Shown: positions 25,021 to 33,408, numbered from the stretch's first letter. The stretch: DNA of 64,000 bases from Planococcus sp. ISL-110 (GCF_018613575.1 NZ_JAGGPX010000012.1:87224-151223); one strand, 5' to 3'. A program made the numbers and translations. Notes: generated by a model from the letters alone, not told the origin.

Positions 25021-25140
25021 CAAGAAAAGCGGAAGCGCCCGTGGAGCTCTGACGGGCATAAGGCAGACCGGTGAAGCGGCGCTCTTTGCCGCACAGCTGG
25101 GTTGACTTATGACCCAAAGAACTGGGCGCTGGAGCTGGAC
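25021..25140 (+). repeat. Structured palindromic repeat, array 2 unit B
   Basis: Outer stem GCGCCC, AGCTCT / AGAACT, GGGCGC with one mismatch. Inner stem GCGGC/GCCGC. Ends GGAGCTGGAC. Confidence 0.9.
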
Positions 25141-25280
25141 ACCCAAAAAATCGGAAGCTGCCGCTAAGCCCCCACAAGCGCCGGAAGCCTTGTCTGTAAT
25201 GGCGTCTTTTCCATTGCCGGTAAGGCTTCCAGCGGCTCTAGGGGCTGGCTGCCGGAGTCTGGACGAAGAAAAGCAGAAGC
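25141..25280 (+). repeat. Structured repeat, divergent unit C plus truncated start
   Basis: The outer stem AGCCCC/GGGGCT and an inner stem GGAAGCCTT/AAGGCTTCC hold the same layout with a largely different sequence. GAAGAAAAGCAGAAGC, the start of a further unit, follows. Confidence 0.8.
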
Positions 25281-25292
25281 ATTCATTAACTC

Positions 25293-25330
25293 AAAAAGAG
25301 GGGCCATCATAAAATGATGGCCCCTCTTTT
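25293..25330 (-). terminator. Intrinsic terminator of DUF368 gene
   Basis: AAAAGAGGGGCCATCAT/ATGATGGCCCCTCTTTT hairpin; the minus strand continues in T residues. Confidence 0.92.
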
Positions 25331-25336
25331 ATCCAA

Positions 25337-26170
25337 TTAAAACTCTTCTGTAATGGCGGTCTTTTTAGGTGAGCTGAAAAGCAAAGTAAATACTAGACCC
25401 AGAGCAAACGTCAACAGGCTGGTGATGAATGTAGCTGAATCACCCGAAAACCCAGGGAATACCACAAACAGAGACCCTATAATCAGACCGATAATCGCTG
25501 CGTACGTGACATAGGTAAAGTGCTCCAATAAGTACCGGATTACCTTGCTGCTGACAATGAACCCAACGATAACCCCGGCGCCGATAGCCAAGGCAACTGG
25601 AATGTTCAACGTGGATAGGGCATTGATAGCGGTCGAATAGACGCCCAATAACAGCAGGATAAAGGAACCGCTGATTCCTGGCAATAACATCGCCATACTG
25701 GCTAGCCACCCAGAGAAAAACAGTAAAAAGAATACAGGCATAGTAAGTGAGGTGATCGGCGCTAAATCTTCTTCAGTCGGAATAAAAGCAGTAACTGCCA
25801 ATGCCGCTCCAATAACCACCAGGATAATCAAATGGCGTGGAGTAAAATTCTTTTTGACTTCCGCCTGTTTCATGATGTACGGAACGACGCCGATGATCAG
25901 CCCCATGAAGAAAAACTGGGTCGCTTCATAATGCTGCTCCAACAAGTATTCGATGACCCGACTGAATAGCAGCAGTGTAATGACGACGCCAAGACCGAGC
26001 GGCACCAAGAATCCAAGATGTTTTTTCCAATCCCGGCTGAAAAAGCCACTGATAGACTCTAATAAGCGATCATAAATCCCTAAAATAAATGCAATCGTCC
26101 CTCCACTGACTCCCGGGATCAAATCACTGATGCCCATTAGGATGCCGCGGTATATGTTCTTCCATTCCAT
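25337..26170 (-). CDS. popT: DUF368 polyprenyl-phosphate translocase (PopT family)
   Basis: A 277-residue protein with about eight helices and two related motifs, LIPGVSGGT (18-26) and LLPGISGS, which mark the two inverted halves of DUF368 proteins. Members called PopT return undecaprenyl phosphate across the membrane to the cytoplasmic face for reuse in wall synthesis. The function is assigned from that family. It lies close to uppP, which makes the same lipid. It is monocistronic with its own terminator. Confidence 0.85.
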   Translation of the reverse strand: MEWKNIYRGILMGISDLIPGVSGGTIAFILGIYDRLLESISGFFSRDWKKHLGFLVPLGLGVVITLLLFSRVIEYLLEQHYEATQFFFMGLIIGVVPYIMKQAEVKKNFTPRHLIILVVIGAALAVTAFIPTEEDLAPITSLTMPVFFLLFFSGWLASMAMLLPGISGSFILLLLGVYSTAINALSTLNIPVALAIGAGVIVGFIVSSKVIRYLLEHFTYVTYAAIIGLIIGSLFVVFPGFSGDSATFITSLLTFALGLVFTLLFSSPKKTAITEEF

Positions 26171-26269
26171 TCGTCTAATCTCCTTGTTTTAAAAATCACT
26201 TTAACCAGTATAGCATGTGCGAAATGGAAACTCGAGTTTCACTTTGCTCATTTCAGCCCACAAGCAAAA

Positions 26270-27340
26270 TTAGCTTAGCATCACTTTTGCCTCTTCTATG
26301 ATAGTCCGGACAATTTCAGCAGCAGCTACTTCTTCTGTCAGGCTCCGTGTGGATTGCCCAGCCCATAACGACATGAACTCAGGATCATCGGCTTTTGCAG
26401 CCGCTGCCCGAATGTCTTTAGTGATGGTATTTTGAGAAGGAAATGGCAATGGAGCAATGCCGGTTTGTTCAAACCCCTCAATAAAGCGGTTTTTAATGCC
26501 GCGTGCCGGACGACCGGAAAAACTTTTTGTGACGACCGTGCTTTCTTCATCACTGTTAAATATTGCTTGCTTATATGCTCGATGCGCTCCGGATTCTTTA
26601 GAGCCGACAAAACAGGTGCCGATTTGCACACCTTGCGCCCCGAGAGCAAGCGAAGCGACCAGCCCTCGTGCATCTACAATACCGCCTGCCGCAATGACTG
26701 GAATGTCAACAGCATCCACTACCTGGGGAACCAATGACAAGGTTCCAATCTGTGCACCTGCCGGGTGACGATCAAGCGAAAAACTGCTGCGATGCCCTCC
26801 TGCTTCACTTCCCTGAGCCACAATGACATCTGCTCCGGAAGCTTCCGCCTGCTTTGCTTCAGCGACCGTCGTAACCATTGCAATGATTTTGATTTGCCGT
26901 TCTTTGGCCGCTTTCATCTGCCCGGCTAGTAAACAGCCAAACGCCGTACTGATGATTGGCACACCTTCTTCAATACAGATATTAAACTGTTCTTCGCTCC
27001 AATCAGGTGATTGATAGGAAGATTGAATCTCCTGGATCTCCAGTTGCGAGCGAAAAGGGCTTAATGCCTTTTGCACTTCTGCCAAGCGGCTAAAATCATC
27101 TTCCACCGGTGCTGCGAAAATATTAACGCCAAACGGCTTTTGGGTTGTTGACTGAATTTCCTTGATTGCCTGGCGCAATGCTTCTGGTGTCATATACGCA
27201 GCTCCCAAGGTGCCAAGACCTCCGGCATTACTCACTTCAGTGACCAGTTCGACTGTCGTTGGCCCCCCTGCCATACCAGCCTGGATAATTGGATAATCGA
27301 TTTTGAACAATTGACAAATTCCAGTTTCCAATGAAAACAT
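26270..27340 (-). CDS. Nitronate monooxygenase family FMN enzyme
   Basis: The 356-residue TIM-barrel protein has PIIQAGMAGG at the start and AQGSEAGGH and PVIAAGGIVDARG in the FMN phosphate-binding region, as in 2-nitropropane dioxygenase/nitronate monooxygenases and FabK-like reductases. It oxidises nitronates with O2 in the cytoplasm. The frame extends 25 codons upstream, but GGGGGG lies just before the ATG of MFSLETG, so I use that start. It is monocistronic. Confidence 0.88.
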   Translation of the reverse strand: MFSLETGICQLFKIDYPIIQAGMAGGPTTVELVTEVSNAGGLGTLGAAYMTPEALRQAIKEIQSTTQKPFGVNIFAAPVEDDFSRLAEVQKALSPFRSQLEIQEIQSSYQSPDWSEEQFNICIEEGVPIISTAFGCLLAGQMKAAKERQIKIIAMVTTVAEAKQAEASGADVIVAQGSEAGGHRSSFSLDRHPAGAQIGTLSLVPQVVDAVDIPVIAAGGIVDARGLVASLALGAQGVQIGTCFVGSKESGAHRAYKQAIFNSDEESTVVTKSFSGRPARGIKNRFIEGFEQTGIAPLPFPSQNTITKDIRAAAAKADDPEFMSLWAGQSTRSLTEEVAAAEIVRTIIEEAKVMLS

Positions 27341-27482
27341 GTAAAGCCCCCCTGTCTTCGAATTGATTGCATTTTGCTGTAGTCCAAGTATCCCGTAAAC
27401 ATCAATATACGGCAACAGGGAACTTTCTTACGTGATGCATCGTTCCTTATAGTAAGAAAAACACAATAAGGCGGGATTTACT

Positions 27483-27743
27483 ATGAAGGGATTCCTTTCA
27501 CTTTTGGGCATCACTTTAATTGTTGGAGCATGTGGATTAATACTGTTATCTTTTTCTGGCAACCCTTTAGAAAAGGCGGTCAGCCAGGAAAGAATGTACG
27601 CATATATCGAAACACGCCAGAATGACCTACCGGAAATACTGCCACAAAATCAGGTGACCTCTGAGATTCCTGAACAGGCAGCTTTCACAACTACAGCTTT
27701 TATGGCGATTGACAACAGCTGTGACAGAGCCTCCCTGGAATGA
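27483..27743 (+). CDS. Small hypothetical protein with N-terminal anchor
   Basis: An 86-residue protein with one hydrophobic segment (4-26, FLSLLGITLIVGACGLILLSF) and a hydrophilic remainder. Cys17 lies inside the segment but is a weak lipobox. A GCGGGA site precedes the ATG. It is followed by a terminator. No family is recognised. Confidence 0.6.
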   Translation: MKGFLSLLGITLIVGACGLILLSFSGNPLEKAVSQERMYAYIETRQNDLPEILPQNQVTSEIPEQAAFTTTAFMAIDNSCDRASLE

Positions 27744-27744
27744 T

Positions 27745-27776
27745 AAAAGCCGACTCGAATGATGAGCCGGCTTTTT
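27745..27776. terminator. Bidirectional intrinsic terminator
   Basis: AAAGCCG-CTC/GAG-CGGCTTTTT hairpin between the convergent small-protein and catE genes. Confidence 0.85.
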
Positions 27777-27780
27777 CGTA

Positions 27781-28632
27781 TTATTCAACAAATAAGCGAA
27801 CCAGGTTGCCTGAAGGATCTTTCACTTCCCAGTAATTATCCTGTTTTGTAATCTCAGTGCCCATCGAACACAGCTTATTTTCCAGTTCATTGCGTTTCTC
27901 TCTTTCCATAATCAAGGTGTAGTAATGCAGGCCAGCTGTTTTTTCAGGCAATGCTGGTATACCAGTGCCATTCCATACATTCATTCCGATATGGTGATGG
28001 TATTTCTGGTCAGCAAGGAATAATGCCTGACCACCCATGCTCGCAACAACTTCAAATCCAAGTCCATCTACATAAAAATCTTTGGCCTCCGTTAAGTTTG
28101 ATACATGCAAGTGGATATGTCCCATCACTGTAGCAGGGGGCATTCCTTGCCATGGTTCAGATGAGTTCTGAGCCGCTTCCACCAATCCTTGGGCATCAAT
28201 CGGATCTACTGCCATTGAAACTTCATTATTGCTCCAGTTCCATTGCTGCGGTTCACGGTCACGATAAATTTCAATGCCATTGCCTTCCGGATCCGATAGG
28301 TACAATGCTTCACTGACAAGGTGATCCGAAGAACCCAACTGGATTCCCTTCTGATGAAGATGAACAAGAATTCTCCCTAAATCTGCTCTGGCCGGCAATA
28401 AAATGGCAAAATGATACAGTCCTGCATAAAGACCTTGTTTTGGTATGATTCCTGCTATTGCTTCGAGCTTAAGCAAGACCTTGCCCGCAACACCCAACTC
28501 TACACTATGTTGTTCTTCTGAAATCACTTCAAGCCCAATAGTTTCATGGTAAAATCGTTTCATTTTATCGATATTCATTACTTTTAATCCTACTTCACCT
28601 ACATAAGTGATAGGTTTTTCATGAAAATTCAT
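27781..28632 (-). CDS. catE: Catechol 2,3-dioxygenase, CatE type
   Basis: The 283-residue protein has two VOC modules (about 8-125 and 168-283). The metal ligands expected of extradiol dioxygenases are present: His in GHIHLHV, His in the second half (AGLHYYTL) and Glu near the C terminus (NYWEVKDP). CatE cleaves catechol in B. subtilis quinone/catechol detoxification. It is divergent from a CatR-like repressor and has a perfect consensus promoter. Confidence 0.87.
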   Translation of the reverse strand: MNFHEKPITYVGEVGLKVMNIDKMKRFYHETIGLEVISEEQHSVELGVAGKVLLKLEAIAGIIPKQGLYAGLYHFAILLPARADLGRILVHLHQKGIQLGSSDHLVSEALYLSDPEGNGIEIYRDREPQQWNWSNNEVSMAVDPIDAQGLVEAAQNSSEPWQGMPPATVMGHIHLHVSNLTEAKDFYVDGLGFEVVASMGGQALFLADQKYHHHIGMNVWNGTGIPALPEKTAGLHYYTLIMEREKRNELENKLCSMGTEITKQDNYWEVKDPSGNLVRLFVE

Positions 28633-28653
28633 CTACATTCCCCTTTTCCATCA

Positions 28654-28709
28654 GTTACTTAATGTAACAGATTATATTTAAAATACTAAACTCTGTCAAG
28701 TAACTTAAT
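28654..28709 (-). promoter_or_regulatory. Consensus promoter of catE with flanking operator repeats
   Basis: The minus strand reads TTGACA (28694-28699), 17 bases, TATAAT (28671-28676), a perfect sigma-A promoter. The palindrome GTTAC-TTAAT-GTAAC (28654-28668) covers the start region, and GTAACTTAAT (28700-28709) repeats beyond the -35. A promoter this strong is expected to need a repressor. Confidence 0.78.
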
Positions 28710-28762
28710 TCCTTTAAAGCACCTGATATTTATGCTATCATAATAGAAAAGGAGTGAGGAGT

Positions 28763-29092
28763 ATGGATACTTCCGTCATTTGCCCCCGTTTTGAAACAGC
28801 TATTTCTCTGCTCAGCCAACGCTGGACAGGGTTGATTATTTACCAATTATTATCCGGCCCTCAGCGCTTCAGTCATTTAACGGAAGTTATCGGAATCAGC
28901 GGCCGGCTTCTATCTGAACGCCTGAAAAATCTGGAAGCCGAAGGGCTTGTTACACGTACAGTCTACCCGGAAACACCCGTACGGATTGAATACGCATTGA
29001 CCGAAAAAGGGACTTCCTTAAAACCGGTCATGGACGAAATCCAAAACTGGTCGCAGATATGGATAGAACCAACTGAAACAAGAAAAGCGTAA
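28763..29092 (+). CDS. catR: HxlR/DUF24-family regulator, CatR/YodB-like
   Basis: A 109-residue winged-helix protein with the HxlR pattern: CPRFETAISLLSQRWTGLIIYQLLSGPQRFSHL, then ISGRLLSERLKNLEAEGLV. Cys7 stands where CatR/YodB carry the thiol that senses quinones through an intersubunit disulfide. It probably represses the divergent catE. AAGGAGTGAGG lies just before the ATG. The last codons and the TAA come from the structured repeat (AAGAAAAGCGTAAGC), so the C terminus has been altered by the insertion. Confidence 0.85.
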   Translation: MDTSVICPRFETAISLLSQRWTGLIIYQLLSGPQRFSHLTEVIGISGRLLSERLKNLEAEGLVTRTVYPETPVRIEYALTEKGTSLKPVMDEIQNWSQIWIEPTETRKA

Positions 29093-29219
29093 GCGCCCGT
29101 TTAGCTCTGACAGGTGTAAGACGATTTGGCGAAGCGGCATGTTTTCAGCCGCACAGCCAGAGTGGCTTACATCCCGAAGAGCTGGGCGCTGGAGTCTGGA
29201 CATCGAAAAGCGTAGACAG
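29079..29219 (+). repeat. Structured palindromic repeat overlapping a gene end
   Basis: One complete unit with outer stem GCGCCC, AGCTCT / AGAGCT, GGGCGC, followed by a shortened start of another unit (GAAAAGCGTAG). Its first 14 bases supply the final codons and stop of the upstream HxlR gene. Confidence 0.9.
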
Positions 29220-29254
29220 CCTCACAAGTTACTCGAATCATAATTTCCTAAAAC

Positions 29255-29299
29255 AAATAAGAGCTTATCCAATTTACTGGATAAGCTCTTATTTTATTT
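29255..29299. terminator. Bidirectional intrinsic terminator
   Basis: AATAAGAGCTTATCCA/TGGATAAGCTCTTATT hairpin followed on both strands by T-rich sequence. Confidence 0.9.
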
Positions 29300-30058
29300 T
29301 GCCTGCAATTGCATGATGTATTTTAATCCTTCGTGGGCTGTACTGAATATTGGAGTCTTGTTGTCCAATTGGACAATCGACATGGCCAGTTTTGGGCTAA
29401 TGCCGACGAGAATGCAGGTGGCTCCTATCAAGTTCAACGTGTCGGTCATCATTTGAATCTGATAGCGAACCTGGTCTTCAAACTCTTTGATGCCACTTAA
29501 GTCGATCAGGACGTATTCGATTTTTTTCTCTGAGCATTCCATCAAAACTGTAGCGATCAATTGATCTGTCCGGTTTCTGTCAAAATCTCCGATCAATGGC
29601 AAGGCAATCGTCTTGTCCCAAATGTTCAAAATGGGAATCGACAATTCCTTGATCAATTGCGCACTGCGCTTTTGCTCTTCAGCTTGCATCGTGACATCCA
29701 TCAGCATGACGATATAACCCTCAGGTTCATTGTTTTTGCTGTCCATAATTGGTGTGACGACAATATCTGTCATTACCTGGTCTCGGATCGTAATGCGCGT
29801 CCGGTGAACTCCGGTTAGTTTCTGCATAACTTGCTTCTGGTGCTGCGGACGTTCATGAAAATCGTCCATGTTCATCCCGATCATCGCTTCGCAATCCGGC
29901 ATGCCGTACAAAGGGGCAATTTCACTCATTAATCGGCAGGCTTCGGAATTCATCCATCTGATGGTATGGGAACTATCCGCAATGATGATGGTTTCCCCGA
30001 TAACATCCAGGGCGTTCAGTAAAAATATATTTTCGGGGATCTTTCCTATCGCTGGCAT
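29294..30058 (-). CDS. PAS-STAS signalling protein (RsbR-like)
   Basis: The 254-residue protein has an N-terminal PAS domain (about 10-125; IIIADSSHTIRWMNSEACRLM), a short linker helix and a C-terminal STAS domain (about 137-250; VLIDLSGIKEFED, GATCILVGISPKLA). RsbR paralogues of this type scaffold the stressosome that controls sigma-B. Ser in IDLSG occupies the region of the phosphorylated Thr of RsbR. No other sigma-B gene is nearby, so the input is unknown. No heme or flavin cysteine (GXNCRFLQ) is seen, so it is not a YtvA-type light sensor. Confidence 0.8.
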   Translation of the reverse strand: MPAIGKIPENIFLLNALDVIGETIIIADSSHTIRWMNSEACRLMSEIAPLYGMPDCEAMIGMNMDDFHERPQHQKQVMQKLTGVHRTRITIRDQVMTDIVVTPIMDSKNNEPEGYIVMLMDVTMQAEEQKRSAQLIKELSIPILNIWDKTIALPLIGDFDRNRTDQLIATVLMECSEKKIEYVLIDLSGIKEFEDQVRYQIQMMTDTLNLIGATCILVGISPKLAMSIVQLDNKTPIFSTAHEGLKYIMQLQAK

Positions 30059-30163
30059 TTGTTACCACCTTATCTCTTGATTTCCACTTGCTTGTGTTCA
30101 TCTATTATGCCACAGCAACACCAAATTAACCGTTGTTTCGAAAACTTTATTTCGCAGCTGCCA

Positions 30164-31682
30164 TCACTTTTCCCGGGCAGCTGAATAGTTTCCATCGAAC
30201 CGTTCGACTGTGTGATTTCTTAGCCAGTACGTCACTGGAAACAGCTTATCGAGGAAATAACGGTCATGTGAAACCACAATGATGGTACCGGAAAATTCGC
30301 TTAAGGCATCTTCCATCACTTCTTTCGCTTCCAGATCGAGGTGGTTGGTGGGCTCATCCAAAATCAGTAGATTGTGGTTTTGGTGCATTAATTGAGCCAT
30401 GCGGAGCCTCATCTGTTCGCCGCCGCTGAGCTGCCGAACCGGCTGAAAAACCATATTGCCGAAAAACAGGAACTTCGCCAGCATTGGGCGTGCATCATAT
30501 TCGGAAACGGCAACAGCATCGCGGAATTCTTCAATGATGGTTCTGTCATTGTCCACCTCCACCGCGTGCTGGGACAGATAACCGATGGACAAGCCACTGC
30601 CCAGCTTTACTCTACCTGAATCAGCCTCCTCATTGCCCAATATCATATTGAGCAGAGTTGTTTTCCCTGTCCCATTGGCCCCTACAATTGCCGCCCGCTC
30701 CCCGTAACGGATATGCATCGAGACGTCATGGAATAAAATCCGATTCCCGAATCCCTTCCAGACTCCATCCAGGAAAATGACGTCTTTTCCGCTGCGCCCA
30801 TCGATTTTAAAGTCCAGCGCCATCTGTTTTTTTGTTACTAGCAGACGGTCGAGAATTTCGATGCGGTGTAGCGCTTTTTCCACGCTTTTCGCCTGCCGAT
30901 GCATTCCTGCGTTTGGCGGATTGGCACGGTTGGCCCATTCCTTCAAACGCTTAATGGTTTCTTTCATCTTTTGAATTTTCTTCTGCTGGTCCTGGTATTG
31001 TTGGAATTCAATCAGCAGACGGACTTCCCGTTCTTTGACATAGCTCGAATAATTGCCGGCGTATTGAATCAAGTTCCCTTGGTCCAGCTCCCAAATGTGC
31101 CTAACGGTTTCATCCAGAAAATAATGGTCGTGCGAAACAAGGACGATCGTCCCTTTGTAATGGTTGATAAATGTGCCTAACCATTCTATAGCTTCCAGAT
31201 CCAAGTGATTGGTCGGTTCATCCAGCAACAACAAATCCGGTATTAGCAAAAGCAATTTGGCCAGCCCTATTTTCGTTTTTTCCCCGCTGAATAAAATCAT
31301 CCTGCAGCACACCATAGCGCAGCAGCAGCTGGTCCAACTCCTCTGGAAAAGCATTTTCCATTTGATATTCCATCCCTGTCAGCTGTTGCTGGAGGAAAGT
31401 CATTTCCGAAAATACCGCGATCATCAATTGCTCAACAGTCCGTTCTTCCTGTTCATCAGGCGACTGTTCCAGCAAACCGATACTGCAGTCTTTTTTCCAC
31501 GTCACAATTCCCTCTGTGGGCTGTAAAGTACCAGCCAGAACGTTCAATAAAGTGGTTTTTCCCTCCCCGTTTCTTCCGACAAGACCGATGCGCTGGCCCT
31601 GCATCACTTCTCCTTTTATATGATTGAATAATTTTTGACTCGCAAAATGGCACATAGTTTGTTGAAATTGGCTAATGATCAT
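30164..31682 (-). pseudogene. Disrupted ABC-F ribosomal-protection ATPase gene
   Basis: Two frames together make an ABC-F protein: residues of the first ATPase up to DDFIQRG (Walker A GRNGEGKTT), then in another frame SGEKTKIGLAKLL, DEPTNHLDLEA, the linker, and a complete second ATPase (GANGTGKTT, LSGGEQMRLRMAQL, DEPTNHLDLEA). The join at CCCCGC (31282-31287) lacks about 30 residues normally found before the first signature, and the frame shifts. Vga/Msr/VmlR-type relatives dislodge lincosamide, streptogramin or pleuromutilin drugs from ribosomes. This copy should yield only a truncated product of about 154 residues. Confidence 0.82.
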
Positions 31683-31720
31683 GATTCTCTTCCTCTCCCT
31701 TGAAGAGACTCATGCACAGC

Positions 31721-31750
31721 AAAAAAGGCACGCCAGGGAGGCATGCCTTT
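31721..31750 (-). terminator. Attenuator terminator before the ABC-F gene
   Basis: Minus strand AAAGGCATGCC-TCCC-TGGCGTGCCTTTTTT lies between the leader ORF and the ABC-F start. It is enclosed by complementary AAGAGAC/GTCTCTT segments. Confidence 0.82.
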
Positions 31751-31779
31751 GCTAAAATTCGTTTGCAGGCAGATGTCTC

Positions 31780-31917
31780 TTACTGGTAATTTTCACTCGA
31801 TGCAGTTGGCTGAAAAAGGACAGACTTTTCCCGTTCGGCTCCTGCAGTGAAAGTGACGCCATGAAGAATGTAGAGATATTGCTGACATTCTGTCATGCGC
31901 TTACCAGTTTGATTCAT
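31780..31917 (-). CDS. Leader peptide of ABC-F attenuator, 45 aa
   Basis: The ATG has AAAGGAGG at 8 bases. The product (MNQTGKRMTECQQYLYILHG...SENYQ) is hydrophilic and has no family. Its third to sixth codons (ACTGGTAA) are perfectly complementary to the last codons before the stop (TTACCAGT). The AAGAGAC that follows can pair beyond the terminator instead. This is the layout of leader peptides through which ribosome-targeting antibiotics switch on vmlR, vga and msr genes. Confidence 0.78.
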   Translation of the reverse strand: MNQTGKRMTECQQYLYILHGVTFTAGAEREKSVLFQPTASSENYQ

Positions 31918-31946
31918 CTTACCCACCTCCTTTATGTATATTTCAT

Positions 31947-31975
31947 ATCATACAATTCCTGCTGATTTACGTCAA
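31947..31975 (-). promoter_or_regulatory. Promoter of the leader/ABC-F transcript
   Basis: TTGACG (31970-31975), 17 bases, TATGAT (31947-31952) on the minus strand, about 35 bases before the leader ATG. Confidence 0.7.
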
Positions 31976-32087
31976 TATTTTAACGGAATATTCTTTTTTA
32001 TTGCCGCTCTCTAAAAAGTAGGTATAAATTCCTTAGAATCGGGAAACATTAAAGTAACAGCATTTCAGCAGAAAGGGGGAATAGAAA

Positions 32088-32399
32088 ATGTCCATGTATT
32101 CAAAGTTGGCTTTTGATAACGATACCCGAAAAGTAGAGAAAGCGTTGAAAAAGTACGAAGACAAAAAGACCGAAGCATTGGTTCTGCTGGCGGAAATTGA
32201 CATGCTTGAAAAAATGGAAGGTGTCCAGGACGCGGAGCTATGGAGACGGCAGTCGATGAAAGAAAAATTAGTGGCAGTAGAACGCCAGCGAAGAGGGTTA
32301 AAAGACACCATTACAAACTACGTAGAAAAGTACGGAGACCAGGATCTGCATCGCTATACTGAACTGCTGCAGGAACTTGAAAATGACAAAGCGAAGTAG
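32088..32399 (+). CDS. Coiled-coil hypothetical protein, 103 aa
   Basis: A highly charged, almost wholly helical protein (KVEKALKKYEDKKTEALVLL, then ELLQELENDK) without membrane segments. AAAGGGGGA precedes the ATG, and TTGCCG/TATAAA hexamers 16 bases apart lie upstream. It ends in a shared terminator with corA. No family is recognised. Confidence 0.68.
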   Translation: MSMYSKLAFDNDTRKVEKALKKYEDKKTEALVLLAEIDMLEKMEGVQDAELWRRQSMKEKLVAVERQRRGLKDTITNYVEKYGDQDLHRYTELLQELENDKAK

Positions 32400-32445
32400 A
32401 CAACAGCGGGAATCCCAAAGATTCCTGCTGTTGTCTACTCTTTTT
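32398..32445. terminator. Bidirectional intrinsic terminator
   Basis: AGACAACAGC-GGAATC/GATTCC-GCTGTTGTCT hairpin followed by CTCTTTTT; it ends the coiled-coil gene and overlaps the corA 3' end. Confidence 0.88.
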
Positions 32446-33376
32446 CAATTTTGCTTCTGCCAATGGATTGCAGGATATCACCCATCCATCCCTTTCGTTT
32501 TAAATAAAGGTAGAGGACAAAAGTTGAACCCAGAATCACCAGCAAGGCCCCAATATAGCCCAACTGCCAATTCAATTCAGGCATGTTTTCAAAATTCATT
32601 CCCCAAAGGGCTCCCCATGCCATAATTGGTGTGAACAAAGTAGTCAGAACTGTTAAGGTTTTCATGATTTCATTGCCGCGATAATTTGCTACTACATTTT
32701 CAATATCGACCATGTTGTTGACTTCGTCTTCATATGAATTGACAAGCATGACGCAGCGTTCAATACGAGTGGCAGTTCGATGATACTCTGTTTCCTCCAT
32801 CACACGTTTCCCGAAAGTTTCTTCAATCGCCATTTTGATTTCCTGAAACCCCATAATCAGATGCTTCCATAAGAGAATCTCATGGCGGATGTTTTCGATT
32901 TCTCCTAAAGTCTTCTTATTGTTCTTCTCTTTGATCGCCCACAGCAAATCATGGAGACGTTCTTCAAAACTGTCTATTTTATGTAATATGGAAGCCACCA
33001 TTTCACCAAGGATAATCATCATTACTTCTATAGAAGAAGCGGCACTTTCCATTTGGTGTAGAATTTCTTCTTTTTCTAAATCCGCATCTTTTTCAAAATC
33101 AATTTTATTGGTGACAAATACATCGCGGGACAAATAGAAATGAAAGACCTCGCGGGAGCCTTGGGATTTGGCGCTTTGCCTGTAAATCAACGACCCCCAT
33201 AACGACTCCTTGCCACGTGTGACAGTATAGGTATGGAGAATATTGACTGATGGATTTTTTGATTTATCGGCCCAATTATACATCTTTTCATTTTTGGGAA
33301 GGTATTTGCGGAAGCTATATTCTTCGGCACTGTCCTCTTCATGCCAAACAGTGTGCCTAAATGTATGTTGCGGCAT
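32435..33376 (-). CDS. corA: CorA-family divalent cation channel
   Basis: The 313-residue protein has a long cytoplasmic helical domain and two C-terminal transmembrane helices. The selectivity motif GMN is present in WGALWGMNFENMPEL, followed by the last helix and a basic tail. This matches CorA Mg2+/Co2+ transporters. CAGAAAGGGGG-type ribosome binding bases precede the ATG. It is monocistronic. Confidence 0.9.
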   Translation of the reverse strand: MPQHTFRHTVWHEEDSAEEYSFRKYLPKNEKMYNWADKSKNPSVNILHTYTVTRGKESLWGSLIYRQSAKSQGSREVFHFYLSRDVFVTNKIDFEKDADLEKEEILHQMESAASSIEVMMIILGEMVASILHKIDSFEERLHDLLWAIKEKNNKKTLGEIENIRHEILLWKHLIMGFQEIKMAIEETFGKRVMEETEYHRTATRIERCVMLVNSYEDEVNNMVDIENVVANYRGNEIMKTLTVLTTLFTPIMAWGALWGMNFENMPELNWQLGYIGALLVILGSTFVLYLYLKRKGWMGDILQSIGRSKIEKE

Positions 33377-33408
33377 TATCCAGCCCCCTTTCGATCGCTC
33401 TAGGATGC

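Noticed and set aside
31218-31354. Independent start for the second part of the ABC-F gene
   Set aside because: The first residues of that frame (MLFQRSWTSCCC...) are translation of the first ATPase in the wrong frame, so this is one broken gene rather than two genes.
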